Below are positions 25,463 through 28,193 of a DNA stretch of 28,193 nucleotides, in pieces (position 1 is the first letter of the stretch; the number at the start of each line of letters is the position of its first letter). The position numbers and the translations under genes are program-made. This DNA comes from Bacteroidales bacterium (lineage in GTDB: Bacteria > Bacteroidota > Bacteroidia > Bacteroidales > UBA932): the NCBI GenBank assembly GCA_024689525.1, contig JAILDI010000054.1, positions 1 to 28,193 of the forward strand. Direction: 5' to 3'. The notes beneath the pieces were generated by a model that was not told where the DNA came from, did not search any database, and was given only the letters and a program-made list of their open reading frames with translations.

Positions 25463-27118
25463 ATGAGGAAATTATTATTACTTTCAGTTATAATCGCTTT
25501 GGCATACTCTTGCCAACGACTGGAGACTCGAAGAGCCCTAGATAGAGCCTCAAATCTATTATATGAAAGGCCTGACAGTTCACTTGCAGTTTTGGAAAGC
25601 ATCAGAATCGATGGTATACCTTGCAAGAAAGACCGGGCAAGGTATGCCTTGTTGAAGAGCGCCGCCTTTGACAAGAATTATATTGATATCTGCTCGGACT
25701 CTCTTATTGGAATAGCAGTAGATTATTATGCCGGACACCAGGGCAAAGATAAACAGGCAATGGGGGCTTTTTATTATAAAGGGATTGTCCTAAAGAATGC
25801 CGGATCTTACGAAATGGCCATCGTATCGTTTGAAAAAGCAGAAAGGATTGCCGAGTCGATTGGCGACAATTATCATTTGGGGCTCATTAACCGGAATAAA
25901 TCCGAGATTTTCAATAGCTGTAATAACATCAAAGAAGCCATCGTGCTTGAAAAGAAGGCTATTGAGTATTTTGATAAAGCTAACGCTCAAATTTATTCTC
26001 TTTACGCAAAACGCGGTCTGGCGGTTCTCTACAATAATGATAAACAATACCTGGCAGCGGCGGCCGTATTGGATTCTATTGAATTATACAGTCCTGATTT
26101 GTCTTTTTCATATAAATGCCGATTATTAAGGGCAGAAGGCATAATTGCAAAAAATAAAAATCTCAGAGAAGCAATCTTATTATATCTTTCAGTCCCGGAA
26201 GAGTATTATTTTATTACTGATTACGGACATCTTGCATTAGCATATGAACGAATTGGCCAAAGAGATTCTTCCGACCTCATGATAAACCAAGCCTACCATA
26301 ACGCCAGAAATGAACTAGACTCTGCAACTGTTGATTTTATGCATGCCCATATCGTTGTAAACCGTAAAGACTATGAAACGGCTCACGATCTGGTATTCCA
26401 CGCAGCACTTGTCCAGGATTCATTAACTAGAGTATTACTGACGCAATCGATAAACAATGCTCAACGCGACTTCTACAGACAGGAGGTCCAATTACAGGAA
26501 TTATTTGCAAAACAGAAGCAGAGGAACGGCTTTTTAATTATTATGATTGTGATTCTCACATCATCATTAATAATTGTAACCCAATTAAGCAGAAATCGGA
26601 AGAAAGATGTTGTAATACGAGAACAAATGGCGCAGCTGACTCTTAAGAGCGGAGCATTATCTGAAACGATTAAGCAGAATGCCATTCTGACGTCATCCTT
26701 ATTCAACGAGAAGTATTTCCATCTCGAAAAAATATCTTCAGACTTCTATTCATGCACAAATGAAACGGAAAGGGAACAGCTCCTTCTCGAATTTAAACGT
26801 CAATGTGCCAGCTTTAAAGATAACCAACAACTATTTTCTGATTTAGAAATACTCTTAAACAAGAGTTGTAATAATGTGATGCAAAAGATTAGAGAGCAAG
26901 TTCCTTCAATAAAAGGAAAGAACCTCTCCATTCTCTCATTGTTCTTCTCCGGAATGCCCTATGAAATCATACAAATCCTTATCGGTAGCCAATCTGTTTT
27001 TGCCTTGAGGACAGCTAAGACTAGATTCAAAAAAATCATTCTGGCATCAAATGCAAAAGACAAGGAGCTCTTTCTTTCTTTGCTATCAACAAACCAATCT
27101 ATAAAAGACAATATATAA
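25463..27118 (+). CDS. TPR membrane regulator with C-terminal HTH, 551 aa
   Basis: The N-terminus is a signal sequence with a possible lipobox cysteine at residue 17 (LAYSC). Residues 30-340 form degenerate TPR helices (AMGAFYYKGIVLKNAGSYEMAIVSFEKAERIAES is the clearest). A single membrane segment follows near residues 355-375 (FLIIMIVILTSSLIIV), then a basic stop-transfer and a coiled-coil stretch. The end (NLSILSLFFSGMPYEIIQILIGSQ, then ALRTAKTRFKKIIL) resembles a LuxR-like HTH. This is the known Bacteroidota plan of a periplasmic TPR sensor joined through the membrane to a DNA-binding domain. The ligand is unknown. It is transcribed away from the small exported peptide gene, making that peptide a candidate ligand or target. 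The gene is AT-rich. Confidence 0.85.
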   Translation: MRKLLLLSVIIALAYSCQRLETRRALDRASNLLYERPDSSLAVLESIRIDGIPCKKDRARYALLKSAAFDKNYIDICSDSLIGIAVDYYAGHQGKDKQAMGAFYYKGIVLKNAGSYEMAIVSFEKAERIAESIGDNYHLGLINRNKSEIFNSCNNIKEAIVLEKKAIEYFDKANAQIYSLYAKRGLAVLYNNDKQYLAAAAVLDSIELYSPDLSFSYKCRLLRAEGIIAKNKNLREAILLYLSVPEEYYFITDYGHLALAYERIGQRDSSDLMINQAYHNARNELDSATVDFMHAHIVVNRKDYETAHDLVFHAALVQDSLTRVLLTQSINNAQRDFYRQEVQLQELFAKQKQRNGFLIIMIVILTSSLIIVTQLSRNRKKDVVIREQMAQLTLKSGALSETIKQNAILTSSLFNEKYFHLEKISSDFYSCTNETEREQLLLEFKRQCASFKDNQQLFSDLEILLNKSCNNVMQKIREQVPSIKGKNLSILSLFFSGMPYEIIQILIGSQSVFALRTAKTRFKKIILASNAKDKELFLSLLSTNQSIKDNI

Positions 27119-27145
27119 CACGGCTGACTATAAGCCATTTACAGT

Positions 27146-27179
27146 AAGTCCTCTGGTGCATTTACACCAGAGGACTTTT
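27146..27179. terminator. Bidirectional hairpin, right edge of the AT-rich region
   Basis: A perfect 13-bp stem, AAGTCCTCTGGTG (27146-27158) with CACCAGAGGACTT (27165-27177), has a six-base loop and a TTTT end. It lies between the converging regulator and ROK kinase genes. The 11-bp core equals that of the hairpin at 24304-24337. Confidence 0.85.
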
Positions 27180-27215
27180 CGTAAAGCACTGGGCATCAGC
27201 GCATTTGCCGCAGGA

Positions 27216-28175
27216 CTAGCCTTCCCAGGCGAGGGCCGAGGCGCCGAGGATTGCGGCGTCGGACTCCTTGAGCTGGGAGTAAACGAGTTTCACCTTGCCG
27301 CGCCACAGAGGGAGGACATTTTCGTCCATAGCCTTCTGGATGGGTTCCGTGAGGAACTCCTTGGAGCGGGCCAGGCCGCCAAAGAGCACGATGGCTTCCG
27401 GAGCGGAGAACTCGATGAAATCGGCAAGCTTCTCACCCAGGATGCGACCGGTGAACTCAAAGATCTTGAGCGCAAGTTTGTCGCCTTCCTTGGCTGCCTC
27501 GTACACGTCCTTGGAAGAAATCACGTCCAGGGAGCGCAGCAGAGAGGGTTCGTCGGTCATTTCCAGCCATTCGCGGGCGGTGCGGGCGACGCCGATTGCG
27601 GAGCAGTATGCCTCCAGGCAGCCGGTCTTGCCGCAGTTGCACGAGCGGCCGTTGTGACGCACGGCGCAGGTGTGGCCGAGCTCGCCGGCAAAGCCGTCGT
27701 GGCCATAGACCACATTTCCGTCGATGACGATACCGGAGCCTACACCCGTTCCCAGGGTAATCATGATGAAATTCTTCATACCCCTGGCGGCGCCATAGGT
27801 CATTTCACCCACGGCTGCGGCATTTGCGTCATTGGTGAGCACAACCCTGAGGCCGTCCATCTGGGCCGACAGCATATCGGCAAATTCGATAACCTTTGCG
27901 CCGCCCCACTTGAGGTTGGGTGCAAATTCAATCGTACCTTTGTAGTAGTTGCCGTTGGGGGCGCCTACGCCGATACCCGTTACCTGGCCTTCTACGCCTG
28001 CTTCAGCGATGATGCGGTGAAGGGCCTCCGCCAGATTGGCGATGAAAACTTCCACATCGTCGGTGTCGTCCGAGCGGATGACAGTTCTAGCGAGAACCTC
28101 GCCGCGGCGGTTGACGATACCGCATTTGGAGGTTTGTCCACCGATGTCGATACCAATTACATAGTCCTGTACCAT
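27216..28175 (-). CDS. ROK-family sugar kinase (probable glucokinase)
   Basis: ROK kinases phosphorylate glucose or related sugars such as N-acetylmannosamine with ATP. The ATP-binding GIDIGGQT lies at residues 8-15, the catalytic region is TNDANAAAVGE, and ITLGTGVGSGIV is the second phosphate loop. The zinc site that defines the family is complete (GELGHTCAVRHNGRSCNCGKTGCLEAY). No HTH precedes the kinase domain, so this is an enzyme rather than a NagC-type repressor. At 319 residues it is full length. Glucose is the most likely substrate, but the sequence alone does not decide. The window ends 18 bases upstream of its ATG, so its promoter is not visible. Confidence 0.92.
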   Translation of the reverse strand: MVQDYVIGIDIGGQTSKCGIVNRRGEVLARTVIRSDDTDDVEVFIANLAEALHRIIAEAGVEGQVTGIGVGAPNGNYYKGTIEFAPNLKWGGAKVIEFADMLSAQMDGLRVVLTNDANAAAVGEMTYGAARGMKNFIMITLGTGVGSGIVIDGNVVYGHDGFAGELGHTCAVRHNGRSCNCGKTGCLEAYCSAIGVARTAREWLEMTDEPSLLRSLDVISSKDVYEAAKEGDKLALKIFEFTGRILGEKLADFIEFSAPEAIVLFGGLARSKEFLTEPIQKAMDENVLPLWRGKVKLVYSQLKESDAAILGASALAWEG

Positions 28176-28193
28176 AACTTATGCCTTTTTAAT

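Overview
The window comes from a member of the Bacteroidota, most likely order Bacteroidales. Three things point there: promoters of the TTTG-N19/20-TAnnTTTG type recur throughout; several gene families are typical of the phylum (DUF4296, DUF3127, a FimB/Mfa2-like lipoprotein, a lysine-type SerA next to DUF1015, TPR-membrane-HTH regulators); and lipoproteins are numerous. Most of the window is GC-rich and compact housekeeping DNA. I cannot name the genus.

Layout. Positions 1-413 hold the end of a CatB-like acetyltransferase and a 68-residue HARE-HTH-like protein. Positions 414-895 are a gene-free stretch with two hairpins and a 109-bp imperfect palindrome. A secreted WG-repeat-like protein, a bidirectional terminator and a tRNA-Leu(CAG) with its own promoter follow. 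Positions 1681-3964 (minus) are a two-gene unit: a lipoprotein metallopeptidase with an HELAH motif and a FimB/Mfa2-like lipoprotein. Positions 4197-15044 (minus) are one tightly packed run: dnaG, metG, ftsY, pheT, a DUF4296 lipoprotein, an amidohydrolase, a radical SAM protein and deoC, closed by a terminator. A second 109-bp palindrome (15119-15227) lies upstream of dnaG. Next come a DUF3127 protein with an SSB-like acidic tip and an FKBP-type isomerase lipoprotein (minus), then recQ (plus), which overlaps miaA tail to tail. miaA is preceded by a protein resembling the pRiA4b ORF-3 family. Divergent from that lies yigZ-serC-serA-DUF1015 (plus): a phosphoserine biosynthesis cluster whose first gene appears to be transcribed from its start codon.

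Positions 24300-27180 are visibly different: AT-rich, with different codon use, and bounded by two hairpins that share the same 11-bp stem. Inside are a lipoprotein, a 46-residue exported peptide gene that is easily missed, and, divergently, a TPR-transmembrane-HTH regulator. The peptide and regulator promoters face away from each other across a cluster of inverted repeats. The arrangement looks like a small cell-surface signalling or sensing module and is the most unusual part of the window. A ROK-family sugar kinase (minus) closes the window.

Functionally the core genes cover replication and repair (dnaG, recQ, the SSB-like protein), translation (metG, pheT, miaA, tRNA-Leu), protein targeting and folding (ftsY, FKBP) and central metabolism (serC, serA, deoC, ROK kinase). 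All functional calls rest on reading the sequence and remembered family motifs; no database search was run.
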